This document shows, in pieces, positions 1-8,520 of a stretch of DNA of 56,284 bases. The stretch comes from Mesorhizobium sp. Root157 (GTDB lineage Bacteria; Pseudomonadota; Alphaproteobacteria; Rhizobiales; Rhizobiaceae): positions 81,763 to 138,046 of the forward strand of contig NZ_LMGJ01000038.1 in the NCBI RefSeq assembly GCF_001427385.1. Reading direction: 5' to 3'. How positions within the stretch are numbered: the stretch's first letter is position 1; every line of letters begins with the position of its first letter. Made by a program: the position numbers and the translations under genes. The notes under the pieces were generated by a model that searched no databases, was not told the DNA's origin, and worked only from the letters and a program-made list of their open reading frames with translations.

Positions 1-147
1 CGCACACCGTCATGCGACCAATCCGGCACCGACGCTTCCCCTCGATACCCGGTGCGCACCGAGTTTCCCGCAGAAGCGATGGCACGGATTATGGAAGAGG
101 CTGAGAGGGCGTGGATAAGGACGGTGGAAGATTTCTGCTCGAAGTGA
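1..147 (+). CDS. C-terminal fragment of an unidentified protein (cut by window edge)
   Basis: Frame 1 is open from the first base to a TGA at 145-147 and encodes about 48 residues ending in VEDFCSK. The last 25 residues are acidic and helix-like, which suits a real C-terminus, but no family is recognisable. The start lies outside the window. It could also be chance open reading in GC-rich DNA. Confidence 0.3.
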   Translation, partial: RTPSCDQSGTDASPRYPVRTEFPAEAMARIMEEAERAWIRTVEDFCSK

Positions 148-230
148 GCAGGATCAACGGGTTGATAGGAGAGATGGGCGGCAGGTGGGCTGTTTGATCC
201 CCATTCCGGACCGTTGACAGGCTGCCGCAA

Positions 231-300
231 TGTCACGGCATGGATCCCGGATATTCCTCTCTCGCTCCGCTCGAAAGAGAATTCCGGGATGACGAAGCGG
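231..300. repeat. Dispersed intergenic repeat, short copy (GGCATGGATCC type)
   Basis: This stretch carries GGCATGGATCCCGGA, and its central part folds back on itself (ATCCCGGA at 246-253 region against TCCGGGAT further on). A related element with the same GTCACGGCATGGATCC core and a GATGACGAA end occurs at 54889-55084. Such elements are scattered between genes in rhizobia. The rest of the 148-411 gap shows no gene on either strand. Confidence 0.55.
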
Positions 301-411
301 AGAGGTTGCGCTCCCTTGGCCGGCATGACGAAGCTTACTAAGCGACGACGCCACTTTGGCTCTTCGCCGCAGCTTTCAATATGCCCGCAGCTTCGGAGAG
401 ACAATCCGGTT

Positions 412-858
412 TCAAGCTGCCTGTTCGGCCTTTCTCTTCTCGATCTGGTCGATAGCGTCGACGACAGCGTCGAAGGTCAGCATGGTGGAGGCGTGGCGCG
501 CCTTGTAATCTCGCACCGGCTCCAGATATTTCAAGTCGGCGAAGCGGCCATCGGGCGGCGCGCCGTTTTCCTTCAGCATCTTGCGCATCTGTTCGCGCAC
601 GATGCGCAATTCCTGCGAGGTGGCGCCGACAACATGCTGGGCCATGATCGACGACGACGCCTGGCCAAGCGCACACGCCTTCACGTCATGCGCAAAGTCG
701 GTCACGACACCATCATCCATCTTGAGGTCGACGGTAACCGTGGAGCCGCAGAGCTTGGAGTGGGCGGTGGCCGTGGCATCCGGGGTTTCCAGCCTGCCGA
801 TACGGTCGATATTTCCGGCAAAAGCCAGAATTTTCATATTGTAGACGTCATCAATCAT
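412..858 (-). CDS. Iron-sulfur cluster assembly scaffold protein, IscU/SufU (NifU N-domain) family
   Basis: This 148-residue protein has the IscU/SufU fold signature: DDVYNMKILAFAGNIDRIG at the N-terminus, the first ligand Cys37 in KLCGS and the second Cys62 in KACALGQASSSIM. The family assembles Fe-S clusters in the cytoplasm. The usual third ligand Cys is absent: the equivalent segment near residue 124 reads RHASTMLTFDA, with Ala/Ser/Thr where other members have Cys. It may therefore be a non-canonical scaffold. It lies divergent from folE with about 230 bp between them. Family assignment is firm; activity as a true scaffold is uncertain. Confidence 0.85.
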   Translation of the reverse strand: MIDDVYNMKILAFAGNIDRIGRLETPDATATAHSKLCGSTVTVDLKMDDGVVTDFAHDVKACALGQASSSIMAQHVVGATSQELRIVREQMRKMLKENGAPPDGRFADLKYLEPVRDYKARHASTMLTFDAVVDAIDQIEKRKAEQAA

Positions 859-1088
859 AATTTTCCGATCTATCGCCGTCTCGCGAACAGCGATTGCCGT
901 ATCTGCACTTTCAATCGCGGCGCTGAATGAATATATAATGCTCGTGTTCCGGGAACGGCAAGGCGAGTTGTGCGTCTATGTTTTCGGAACCACGTCACGC
1001 CGCTTCGGGCCGTTTCCTGACGATCCGCATAAGGCTGTGGTCCGTTCAACTCGTTCCTCCTTCGAGAGGGACTACGGGAGACGCCTTT

Positions 1089-1727
1089 ATGGACGCCGTC
1101 ATCAAGAAACTCATGCCCAACATACCTGTTCCCGACAAGCGGGTCGCCAACCGCCCGAGCGAGGCCGAGGTGGAGGCCGCCGTGCGCACGCTGTTGCGCT
1201 GGACCGGCGACAACCCTGACCGCGAAGGCCTGCTCGATACCCCCAAGCGCGTCGCCAAGGCCTATCGCGAGATGTTCGGCGGCTACGACATGGACCCGGC
1301 CGAGGAGCTTGGCCGCACGTTCGAGGAAGTGGCCGGCTATGACGATCTCGTCATCGTCAAGGACATCGAGTTCCACTCGCATTGCGAGCACCACATGGTG
1401 CCGATCATCGGCAAGGCGCATGTCGGCTACCTGCCCGACGGCAAGGTCGTCGGCCTGTCGAAGATCATCCGCGTCGTCGATATCTTCGCGCATCGCCTGC
1501 AGACGCAGGAAGCGATGACCGCGCAGATCGCCGCAATCATCCAGGACGTGCTCAACCCGCGCGGCGTGGCGGTGGTGATCGAAGCAGAGCATATGTGCAT
1601 CGCCATGCGCGGCATCCGCAAGCAGGGTTCGACCACGCTTACCTCGACCTTCACCGGCAGCTTCCGGGACAACCCGGAAGAGCAAATCCGTTTCATGACC
1701 ATGGTGCGGGGCGGCCACAAGGCGTAA
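1089..1727 (+). CDS. folE: GTP cyclohydrolase I
   Basis: The enzyme converts GTP to 7,8-dihydroneopterin triphosphate, the first step of tetrahydrofolate synthesis, in the cytoplasm. The 212-residue product has the family's full length. Zinc ligands are visible as Cys99 and His102 in CEHHMVP and Cys170 in MCIAMRGI. The substrate-binding strand [10 protein letters not shown] and the C-terminal FMTMVRGG also fit. The ATG at 1089 was chosen because the family starts close to this point; an in-frame ATG at 978 would add a tail not typical of FolE. hisI follows after 38 nt on the same strand, so the two are probably co-transcribed. Confidence 0.95.
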   Translation: MDAVIKKLMPNIPVPDKRVANRPSEAEVEAAVRTLLRWTGDNPDREGLLDTPKRVAKAYREMFGGYDMDPAEELGRTFEEVAGYDDLVIVKDIEFHSHCEHHMVPIIGKAHVGYLPDGKVVGLSKIIRVVDIFAHRLQTQEAMTAQIAAIIQDVLNPRGVAVVIEAEHMCIAMRGIRKQGSTTLTSTFTGSFRDNPEEQIRFMTMVRGGHKA

Positions 1728-1765
1728 CGCCACCCTCCCCGCTTCTCCAAACACAGGGACCGGCA

Positions 1766-2224
1766 ATGTCGGGGCTCGTTTTTCCTGCGGCTGCGGCCGA
1801 CAAGCATGCGTTGGAGGAGGGCACGGCTTTCACGCCGCGCTTCGACGCCAATGGCCTTGTCACGGCTGTGGTGACCGATGCTGCCGACGGCATGCTGTTG
1901 ATGGTGGCGCACATGAACGCCGAGGCTCTGGCGCTGACGCTGGAGACCGGGGTCGCTCACTACTGGTCGCGTTCGCGCAAGGCGCTGTGGAAGAAGGGCG
2001 AGATCTCGGGGAATCTGCAACAGGTGGTCGAAGTCCGCACTGATTGCGACCAGGATGCGGTGTGGCTGCGCGTGAAAGTCGCAGGCCACGATGCAACCTG
2101 TCATACCGGCCGGCGTTCCTGTTTCTACCGGAGGGTGGAGATCGGCGGCGGCGAGGCCAGGCTTGCCGGCGACGGAAGTACGCCGCTTTTCGATGCCGAT
2201 GCCACCTATCGAAAGGCCGATTGA
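1766..2224 (+). CDS. hisI: Phosphoribosyl-AMP cyclohydrolase (histidine biosynthesis)
   Basis: HisI opens the purine ring of PR-AMP in the third step of histidine synthesis. The 152-residue product is monofunctional, with no HisE domain fused. Characteristic motifs are [25 protein letters not shown], the metal-binding DCDQDAVWL and the zinc cysteine region [13 protein letters not shown]. The ATG at 1766 follows the folE stop by 38 nt. Detachment of hisI from the main his operon is common in alphaproteobacteria. Confidence 0.95.
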   Translation: MSGLVFPAAAADKHALEEGTAFTPRFDANGLVTAVVTDAADGMLLMVAHMNAEALALTLETGVAHYWSRSRKALWKKGEISGNLQQVVEVRTDCDQDAVWLRVKVAGHDATCHTGRRSCFYRRVEIGGGEARLAGDGSTPLFDADATYRKAD

Positions 2225-2300
2225 ACCAATTGGTGTCTTGCTTTCAGGCGCATTCACCATTTCGATACGGGCAAGCGATAGGCTCGTTTTGGGAACGGGC

Positions 2301-2353
2301 ATCGGACCAAAAGTGGAATCCGGTTTTGGAGTGATCCGATGCTCAAACAGAAA
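2301..2353 (+). repeat. Dispersed intergenic palindromic repeat, family 1, copy A
   Basis: The stretch contains ATCGGACCAAAAGTGGAATC, then CCGGTTTTGG, then ATCCGATGCTCAAACAGA. It is nearly the same as the reverse complement of 42753-42818, and more distantly related to 8454-8500 and 35995-36038. It fills most of the hisI-patatin gap. Confidence 0.65.
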
Positions 2354-2361
2354 GATGGATC

Positions 2362-3336
2362 ATGATGCTCGACTGGGCGTCATTGTATGGAAGGACAGAC
2401 GTTCGGGAAGCCAACGGCCTCTCTTCGTCGGCTGGTCCGTCCGACCTCAAACCAGTCAACAAGACAGGCATTTCTCTGGCACTCGGCGGCGGCTGCGCAC
2501 GCGGCTGGGCGCATATCGGCGTGCTGCGCGCCCTGGACGAAGCCGGCATTGAAATCTCCATGATCGCCGGCACGTCGATCGGTGCGCTGGTCGGCGGCTG
2601 CTATCTCGCCGGCAAGCTCGACGAACTGGAGGAATTTGCCCGCAGCCTGACCAAGCGGCGGATTTTCGGCCTGCTGGACATCAATCTGCGCGGCAGCGGC
2701 CTGTTCGGCGGCATGCGGCTCGACGCGCGGTTGCGCGAACATCTTGCCGGCGTGCGCTTCGAGGACCTGCCGAAACCGTTCGTCAGCGTGGCTGCCGAAA
2801 TCCGCACCGGCCATGAGATCTGGCTGTCGAGCGGCTCGCTGATCACGGCGATGCGCGCTTCCTATGCGCTGCCCGGCGTGTTCGAGCCGGTCAACTGCAA
2901 CGGCCGCATGCTGGTCGACGGTGCGCTGGTCAATCCGGTTCCGGTTTCCGTGTGCCGCGCCCAGGAGCAGCCGATCGTCGTCGCCGTCAATCTGAGCTCC
3001 GACAATTTCGGCCGCGCCGCCGTCATCCGGCACAACGCCGGCGACTTGCCGGTCGAACACGACGCGCCCGCCGACCGCCGGCCGAACGATGCGGCCCACG
3101 CCAAGGAAAGCCGCCTCGGCATCACCGGCGTCATGGTCGAAGCCTTCAACATCATCCAGGATCGCATTTCGCGCGCCCGCCTTGCCGGCGATCCGCCCGA
3201 CCTTTCGATCCAGCCGAAACTCGGCCATATCGGCATGGCCGAATTCCACCGCGCCGACGAAGCCATCCGCTTTGGCTATGATGCAACCAAGGCCCATGTC
3301 GGCGAGTTGACCCGGCTCCAGACCGTTCTGGCATAG
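2362..3336 (+). CDS. Patatin-like phospholipase family protein
   Basis: This 324-residue protein belongs to the bacterial patatin family (RssA/YchK-like) of Ser-Asp dyad lipid acyl hydrolases. The oxyanion-hole loop GGGCARGWAHIGVL lies near residues 40-55, the nucleophile is Ser72 in GTSIG, and the Asp of the dyad is Asp186 in LVDGALVNP. No signal peptide is seen, so a cytoplasmic or membrane-associated role is likely. The C-terminal 80 residues past the catalytic domain are less conserved. The natural substrate cannot be told from sequence. A dispersed repeat sits directly upstream. Confidence 0.85.
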   Translation: MMLDWASLYGRTDVREANGLSSSAGPSDLKPVNKTGISLALGGGCARGWAHIGVLRALDEAGIEISMIAGTSIGALVGGCYLAGKLDELEEFARSLTKRRIFGLLDINLRGSGLFGGMRLDARLREHLAGVRFEDLPKPFVSVAAEIRTGHEIWLSSGSLITAMRASYALPGVFEPVNCNGRMLVDGALVNPVPVSVCRAQEQPIVVAVNLSSDNFGRAAVIRHNAGDLPVEHDAPADRRPNDAAHAKESRLGITGVMVEAFNIIQDRISRARLAGDPPDLSIQPKLGHIGMAEFHRADEAIRFGYDATKAHVGELTRLQTVLA

Positions 3337-3351
3337 GGCCGGGCGCGCCGC

Positions 3352-5133
3352 TCAGGCGGAAGCCGCATCCATGATGCGGAATTGGGCGCGGCGATTGCCG
3401 TTCCAGTAATTACTCGACAGCGAGCCGGCCACATGCACGGACGAACCCCTGTTCTTGAACAGGAACTCGCCAAGTGCGGTATCGACCGCGCGGAAGGCGA
3501 TGGCCTGGATGCGGCCGCCGCTGTCCGACTGGAGGTCGGCGCGGATATGGTTGGTGCCGACCGCGCGCGCATCGACCAGGCGATGGCGCGGCAAGGCGAA
3601 GACCGGCGCGATGTGGCCGGTGCCGTACGGCCCCGCCTTTTCAAGCGAATCCAGCAATTGCAGGGTGACGCCCTCGGCGCTGAGCGCGCCGTCGATCATC
3701 AGGCTTTCCTGATCCTGCAGCCGGAACACCTCGGCTGCGGCCCGTTCTTCGAAAAAGGCGCGTAAGGCACCGAGTTTCTCGCGCTCGACGGTGATGCCGG
3801 CCGCCATGGCGTGGCCGCCGCCCTTGACGATGAGGCCGGCCGAAACCGCGTCCCTGACCAGCCGGCCGAGATCGAAGCCCTGAACCGAGCGGCCCGAGCC
3901 GGTGCCGACGCCGTTCGGATTGAACGAGATGGCGAAGGCCGGCCGCCGCGCATGGTCCTTCAGCCGCGAGGCGATCAGGCCGACAATGCCGGGATGCCAA
4001 CTGGAACTGGCGGTGACGATGATGGCCGGTCCGTTGCCGCCGGCAAGTTCGGCATCGGCCTCGGCGCGGGCCTCGGCCAGCATCTCCTGCTCCATCGCCT
4101 GCCGCTCCTGGTTCAACCGGTCGAGGGTTTCGGCAATGGTACCGGCCTCGACCGGGTCGTCTGTCGCCAGAAGCCGGCTGCCAAGTGCGGCATCGCCGAT
4201 GCGCCCGCCGGCATTGATGCGGGGGCCGAGCAGGAACGACAGGTGAAAGACGCCGACGGGCTCGCCGATGCGGGCCGCGCGCGCCAGTGCCGCCAGCCCG
4301 ACATTGGATTGCTGGCGCATCACCTGCAGGCCCTTGACCACGAAGGCCCGGTTGACGCCGACCAGAGGCACCACGTCGCATACGGTCGCCAAGCCAACCA
4401 GATCGAGAAGGCCGAGCAAATCCGGCTGCGCGCGGCCCGGCAGGCGGGTGCGCAGGACTTTCGCCGTCTGGACCAGCGTCAGGAACACGACGCCGGCGGC
4501 GCATAGATGCCCCTGCCCGGACAGATCGTCGTCGCGGTTCGGATTGACTATGGCCACCGCCTCCGGCAGCGCACCGCCCACCTGATGGTGGTCGAGGACC
4601 ACAACATCGGCGCCGGCCTCCCGTGCCGCGTCGATGGCGGCAGCGCTGTTGGTGCCGCAATCGACGGTAACGATCAGCGTTGCGCCGCGCCCGACAAGTT
4701 CGCGCATGGCGTCCGGGTTGGGGCCATAGCCTTCAAAAATGCGGTCGGGAATGTAGATTTCCGAGGCGACGCCGAAATGGTCGAGGAAGCGCTTCTGCAG
4801 AGCCGACGACGCCGCGCCATCGACGTCGTAGTCGCCGAAGATCGCCACCCGTTCGTTGGCGACCACCGCAGCGGCGATCCGCCCGGCAGCTTTTTCCATG
4901 TCGGTCAGCGAGGCCGGGTCAGGCAGCAATTCGCGAATGGTCGGGTCGAGGAAGCGCGCGGCGCCGGCAGCCTGCACGCCGCGCCCGGCCAGAACGCGCG
5001 CGACGATGTCGGAAACGCCAAGCCCTTGCGCGATGGCGAGCGCCGCCATGTCCTCGCGCTCGTTCAGCCGGTGTTCCCAAAGCACGCCCGTCGCAGAGCG
5101 CCTCACATCAAGAAAGAGCCGCTTATCGGCCAT
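3352..5133 (-). CDS. recJ: Single-stranded-DNA-specific exonuclease RecJ
   Basis: RecJ degrades single-stranded DNA 5'-3' in recombination and mismatch repair. The 593-residue product carries the DHH-family metal motifs IFGDYDVDGAASSA and VVLDHHQVG in the N-terminal half. The DHHA1 region with GGGHAMAAG follows, then a C-terminal OB-like domain with HVAGSLSSNYWNG. Length is normal for the family. glpX lies upstream on the same strand with a gap of about 58 nt, so the two are probably in one transcript. The gene converges on the patatin gene. Confidence 0.95.
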   Translation of the reverse strand: MADKRLFLDVRRSATGVLWEHRLNEREDMAALAIAQGLGVSDIVARVLAGRGVQAAGAARFLDPTIRELLPDPASLTDMEKAAGRIAAAVVANERVAIFGDYDVDGAASSALQKRFLDHFGVASEIYIPDRIFEGYGPNPDAMRELVGRGATLIVTVDCGTNSAAAIDAAREAGADVVVLDHHQVGGALPEAVAIVNPNRDDDLSGQGHLCAAGVVFLTLVQTAKVLRTRLPGRAQPDLLGLLDLVGLATVCDVVPLVGVNRAFVVKGLQVMRQQSNVGLAALARAARIGEPVGVFHLSFLLGPRINAGGRIGDAALGSRLLATDDPVEAGTIAETLDRLNQERQAMEQEMLAEARAEADAELAGGNGPAIIVTASSSWHPGIVGLIASRLKDHARRPAFAISFNPNGVGTGSGRSVQGFDLGRLVRDAVSAGLIVKGGGHAMAAGITVEREKLGALRAFFEERAAAEVFRLQDQESLMIDGALSAEGVTLQLLDSLEKAGPYGTGHIAPVFALPRHRLVDARAVGTNHIRADLQSDSGGRIQAIAFRAVDTALGEFLFKNRGSSVHVAGSLSSNYWNGNRRAQFRIMDAASA

Positions 5134-5191
5134 TGTCAGTTACGCCCGCACATTGCGGCGCGACTGTAAGGCAGCGTCGGCAGCAGCGGTA

Positions 5192-6175
5192 TCAGAATTT
5201 GTCCAGATCCTGATGCCGCGCCTTGATTTCACGCACGGTGCGCGAAGACGAACGCAGCACGATGGTGTGGGTGGTGATATAGTTGCGGCCGAACTTGACA
5301 CCATCCAGCATGTTGCCGTCGGTTACGCCGGTCGCGGCAAACAGCACGTCGCCACGGGCCATCTCGTCGGTGCGATAGACCTTGTTGGGATCGGAAATGC
5401 CCATCTTGGCCGCGCGCGCGACCTTTTCCGGCGTGTCGAGAATCAGCCGGCCCTGCATCTGGCCGCCGGTGCAGCGCAGCGCCGCCGCTGCCAGAACGCC
5501 TTCCGGCGCGCCGCCGGTGCCGAGATAGAGGTCGATGCCGGTTTCTTCGGGATCGGTGGTGTGGATGACGCCGGCAACGTCGCCGTCGCCGATCAGGCGG
5601 ATGGCAGCACCGGTCGCGCGTACCGCTTCGATCAGCTTGGCGTGACGCGGCCGGTCCAGAATGCAGGTGGTGATTTCACCGATGGTGACGCCCTTGGCCT
5701 TTGCCAGGCTTGCGATGTTCTCGGCCGGCGAGGCGTTGATATCGATGGTTCCTTCCGGATAGCCGGGGCCGATGGCGATCTTGTCCATGTAGACATCTGG
5801 CGCATTGAGCAGGCTGCCCTTTTCCGCCAGCGCGACCACGGCCAGCGCGTTGGGCAGGTTCTTGGCGCAGATGGTGGTGCCTTCCAGCGGATCAAGCGCG
5901 ATGTCGACGGACGGACCCTTGCCGGTGCCGACCTCCTCGCCGATGTAGAGCATCGGCGCTTCGTCGCGCTCGCCTTCGCCGATCACCACCGTGCCCTTGA
6001 TGGCCAGATGGTTCAGTTCCTTGCGCATGGCATCGACGGCGACCTGATCGGCAGCCATTTCATCGCCGCGCCCGCGCAACCTGGCAGCGGCTACCGCCGC
6101 GCGCTCGGTTACACGCACCAACTCCATGGTAAGAACCCGGTCGAGGCCTGCGCTGATCTTCTGTGCCGCATTCAT
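5192..6175 (-). CDS. glpX: Class II fructose-1,6-bisphosphatase
   Basis: GlpX hydrolyses fructose-1,6-bisphosphate to fructose-6-phosphate in gluconeogenesis. The product is 327 residues from the ATG chosen here. It has the lithium-sensitive phosphatase metal site seen as IGEGERDEAPMLYIGE and DIALDPLEGTT, plus the substrate loop LYLGTGGAPEGVLAAAAL. A GTG at 6208 would add eleven residues; the ATG at 6175 agrees better with the usual start (MNAAQKISAGLDRVL). In alphaproteobacteria this gene is often next to recJ and hom, as here. Confidence 0.93.
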   Translation of the reverse strand: MNAAQKISAGLDRVLTMELVRVTERAAVAAARLRGRGDEMAADQVAVDAMRKELNHLAIKGTVVIGEGERDEAPMLYIGEEVGTGKGPSVDIALDPLEGTTICAKNLPNALAVVALAEKGSLLNAPDVYMDKIAIGPGYPEGTIDINASPAENIASLAKAKGVTIGEITTCILDRPRHAKLIEAVRATGAAIRLIGDGDVAGVIHTTDPEETGIDLYLGTGGAPEGVLAAAALRCTGGQMQGRLILDTPEKVARAAKMGISDPNKVYRTDEMARGDVLFAATGVTDGNMLDGVKFGRNYITTHTIVLRSSSRTVREIKARHQDLDKF

Positions 6176-6307
6176 GATGTCTACAAAACCCTGTTTTCCA
6201 CGCACCACCCTCGGGAACGCGGCTTCCTTTTGTCAAAGGCTCATGACGACGGCAAGACCCTCAAGCGGGCTTCTCAAAAAATCAAGAATATCAATCGATT
6301 GAAAGTG

Positions 6308-6340
6308 CCACGGCCCCACTGCGGGTCAGCGGGGCCGTGG
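6308..6340 (-). terminator. Hairpin downstream of the DUF883-like gene
   Basis: CCACGGCCCC at 6308-6317 pairs perfectly with GGGGCCGTGG at 6331-6340. The hairpin lies about 57 nt after the stop of the minus-strand gene at 6397. On the minus strand only a short T run (CACTTTC) follows, so it is a plausible but imperfect intrinsic terminator. Confidence 0.5.
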
Positions 6341-6396
6341 ACATGCCTGCAATGCCGGTCGCGCGCATGCGCCAGCACGCCAACCGCAAATTTGCC

Positions 6397-6723
6397 TCAG
6401 TACCAGCGGCGATCGCGGGAACCGGACTGGCCGATCATCATCCCGATCAGCAAGCCGACGATACCGCCCAAAGCCAGTGCGCCTGACACCGTGCCCGGAT
6501 TTTGCTGCACCGTTTCCGATACGCTCTGGGCGCTGCTTTTCAACTGCCGGGCGGTGCGTGATGCACGATCCGAAGCAGCGTCATACCAGCCCGCCGCCTG
6601 GTCCGCAGCCTCCTCGGCGCGTTCGGCCAGGGATTTGTTGATCTTGTTCATCTCGCGGCGAAGATCGGCAATCTGCTTCTTCATCGCGTCCTGGATATCT
6701 TCTGCCTTCACTGCGTCAGCCAC
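6397..6723 (-). CDS. DUF883 (ElaB/YqjD)-like membrane-anchored protein
   Basis: The 108-residue protein has a charged helical N-terminal half (AMKKQIADLRREMNKINKSL), an Ala-rich amphipathic middle and one glycine-rich membrane segment near the C-terminus (ALALGGIVGLLIGMMIG) followed by a short basic tail. This layout matches the ElaB/YqjD/DUF883 group, whose E. coli members are inner-membrane proteins that bind ribosomes in stationary phase. Identity is by architecture, so the ribosome link is an inference. A small membrane protein gene lies upstream on the same strand with about 60 nt between, suggesting a shared stress-related unit. Confidence 0.75.
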   Translation of the reverse strand: MADAVKAEDIQDAMKKQIADLRREMNKINKSLAERAEEAADQAAGWYDAASDRASRTARQLKSSAQSVSETVQQNPGTVSGALALGGIVGLLIGMMIGQSGSRDRRWY

Positions 6724-6785
6724 TTCGAGTTCCTTTCCGGGAGAGAGTCACAAGCGGCCATGGACCGGCCGCAACGTCGATCCGC

Positions 6786-6953
6786 CTAAAAGACAGCGAG
6801 ATACTTCAACATCGAAATGATGCCGATGATGATGACGACGACCTGCGCGATCTGGCGCGTGCGCCCGTCCAGCGGCAACCTTTGAACAAGATAAAGGATG
6901 AGTACGATCACCAGGAATGTGATCAGGATGCTGATTAAAACACTTCCAGCCAT
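6786..6953 (-). CDS. Small hydrophobic membrane protein (Thivi_2564-like)
   Basis: The 55-residue product consists almost entirely of two hydrophobic segments (SVLISILITFLVIVLILYLV and IAQVVVIIIGIISMLKYLAVF) joined by a short polar loop containing RLPLDGRTRQ. This resembles small two-helix membrane proteins annotated as the Thivi_2564 family. The ATG at 6953 was chosen since upstream in-frame sequence is not hydrophobic. Function is unknown. It is close to the DUF883-like gene and may be co-expressed. Confidence 0.7.
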   Translation of the reverse strand: MAGSVLISILITFLVIVLILYLVQRLPLDGRTRQIAQVVVIIIGIISMLKYLAVF

Positions 6954-7001
6954 AGATTGTCCCTCGTTGATGAGTGCGCAACCGCACGGGGGGACAACGA
7001 C

Positions 7002-7038
7002 GCTGGCCTCGCTAAGGTTCCATCCCCGCGAGGCCAGC
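7002..7038 (-). terminator. Hairpin downstream of hom
   Basis: GCTGGCCTCGC at 7002-7012 pairs perfectly with GCGAGGCCAGC at 7028-7038. It lies 24 nt past the minus-strand hom stop. A clear U tract is lacking, so termination strength is uncertain. Confidence 0.5.
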
Positions 7039-7061
7039 GCCAAAGAAATGAAAGCGGTCGG

Positions 7062-8375
7062 CTACCCTGCCCGCTCGATGCGGATGACCTGCGGCTTCGA
7101 CGTCAGGTGACCGTCCCTGGTCACGCCTTCGACGGCCTTGCGCACCGCAGCCTCCGTCGTCTCGTGAGTGACGAGGATGACCGTCTTTTGCGCATGCGTC
7201 TCCGTGCCGTTCGCATGCTGGACGATCGATTCCAGTGAAATGTCGTTGTCGGACATGCGCTTGGCAATCGCGGCGAACACGCCGATGCGGTCATGAACGG
7301 TCAGCCGGATGAAGTAGCCACCGGCGTGGCTGCGCATCTGCGCCTTCTTGTAGGGCGTCAATTCCTTGGCCGGGCGGCCGAACACAGGGCCGTGCTGGAA
7401 GCCGGGGCGGCTCTTGGCGATGTCGGCAATGTCACCGACGACGGCGGAAGCGGTGGCGTTACCGCCCGCGCCGGGGCCGGAGAGCAGCAATTCGCCCAAA
7501 ATGTCGGTCTCGATCGCTACAGCATTGGTGACGCCGTTGACCTGCGCGATCACGGAGGCGGTCGGCACCATGGTGGGATGCACACGCTGCTCGATACCGG
7601 TTTCAGTGCGCTGGGCGACGCCCAGAAGCTTGATGCGGTAGCCGAGTTCGCCGGCGGCGCGGATGTCGGCCTGGGTGATGTTGGAGATGCCTTCCAGATA
7701 GATATCGTTGGCGGCGATCCGGCTGCCGAAGGCAAGGCTGGTCAGGATGGCAAGCTTGTGGGCGGTGTCGTTGCCCTCGATGTCGAAGGTCGGATCGGCC
7801 TCGGCATAACCCAGGCGCTGCGCATCCTTGAGGCAGTCCTCGAAGGACAGGCCTTCCGCTTCCATGCGAGTCAGGATGTAGTTGCAGGTGCCGTTGAGAA
7901 TGCCGAAGACGCGGGTCACCGTGTTGCCGGCCATGGCCTCGCGCATGGTCTTGATGACCGGGATGCCGCCGGCGACAGCCGCTTCGTAGTTCAACAGGAC
8001 GCCGCGCTTTTCCGCAGCCTCGGCCAACGCCACGCCATGCTTGGCCAGTAGCGCCTTGTTGGCAGTCACCACATGGCGACCGGCCTCAAGAGCCGCCTTG
8101 ACGCAGGATCGCGCCGGGCCCTCGTCGCCGCCGATCAGTTCGACAAAAACGTCGATGTCGGCCTTCTGGGCCAGTTCCACCGGATCGTCGAACCATTTGG
8201 TGGCGCCGAGATCGACGCCACGGTCGCGCCCGGCATCGCGGGCCGACACGGCGGTGACCACGATGTCGCGGCCGCACTGGCGGGTCAGTTCCGCTGCCTT
8301 GTCCGCCAGCACCCGAACCACCGATGCCCCGACTGTGCCGAGACCGGCTATTCCTATACGCAGTGCTTCAGCCAT
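7062..8375 (-). CDS. hom: Homoserine dehydrogenase
   Basis: Hom reduces aspartate semialdehyde to homoserine for threonine and methionine synthesis. The 437-residue protein has an N-terminal Rossmann motif (GIAGLGTVGASVV), the catalytic domain with GILNGTCNYILTRM and DIEGNDTAHKLAIL, and a C-terminal ACT domain (IRLTVHDRIGVFAAIAKRM) that normally mediates feedback control by threonine. Length is standard. The aminotransferase gene upstream on the same strand, 145 nt away, also belongs to amino acid metabolism. A dispersed repeat lies in the gap between them. Confidence 0.95.
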   Translation of the reverse strand: MAEALRIGIAGLGTVGASVVRVLADKAAELTRQCGRDIVVTAVSARDAGRDRGVDLGATKWFDDPVELAQKADIDVFVELIGGDEGPARSCVKAALEAGRHVVTANKALLAKHGVALAEAAEKRGVLLNYEAAVAGGIPVIKTMREAMAGNTVTRVFGILNGTCNYILTRMEAEGLSFEDCLKDAQRLGYAEADPTFDIEGNDTAHKLAILTSLAFGSRIAANDIYLEGISNITQADIRAAGELGYRIKLLGVAQRTETGIEQRVHPTMVPTASVIAQVNGVTNAVAIETDILGELLLSGPGAGGNATASAVVGDIADIAKSRPGFQHGPVFGRPAKELTPYKKAQMRSHAGGYFIRLTVHDRIGVFAAIAKRMSDNDISLESIVQHANGTETHAQKTVILVTHETTEAAVRKAVEGVTRDGHLTSKPQVIRIERAG

Positions 8376-8453
8376 GACTGGCGGCGTCCCTCTCTCGACC
8401 TAGAACGACGTGCGTCCGACCGGACGCAAAACGATCGCTCTGACATTCTGATT

Positions 8454-8500
8454 GAGCATCGAAACCCGAAACCGGCTTTCGCCTTTCGATCCGATGCCCG
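8454..8500 (-). repeat. Dispersed intergenic palindromic repeat, family 1, divergent copy
   Basis: The reverse complement reads GGGCATCGGATCGAAAGG, then AAAGCCGGTTTCGGG, then TCGATGCTC, matching the layout of copy A (GGGCATCGG..AAAAG..CCGGTTTTGG..CGATGCTC) with many substitutions. A separate short palindrome, TGCGTCCG/CGGACGCA, lies just to its left at 8411-8429. Confidence 0.5.
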
Positions 8501-8520
8501 GGTGAAACGCGGTGAAGCGC

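Noticed and set aside
4856..6820. Very long plus-strand frame (654 codons) across recJ, glpX and the DUF883-like gene
   Set aside because: It runs antisense to three clear genes, and its product is low-complexity with no family match; GC-rich codon bias on the other strand explains it.
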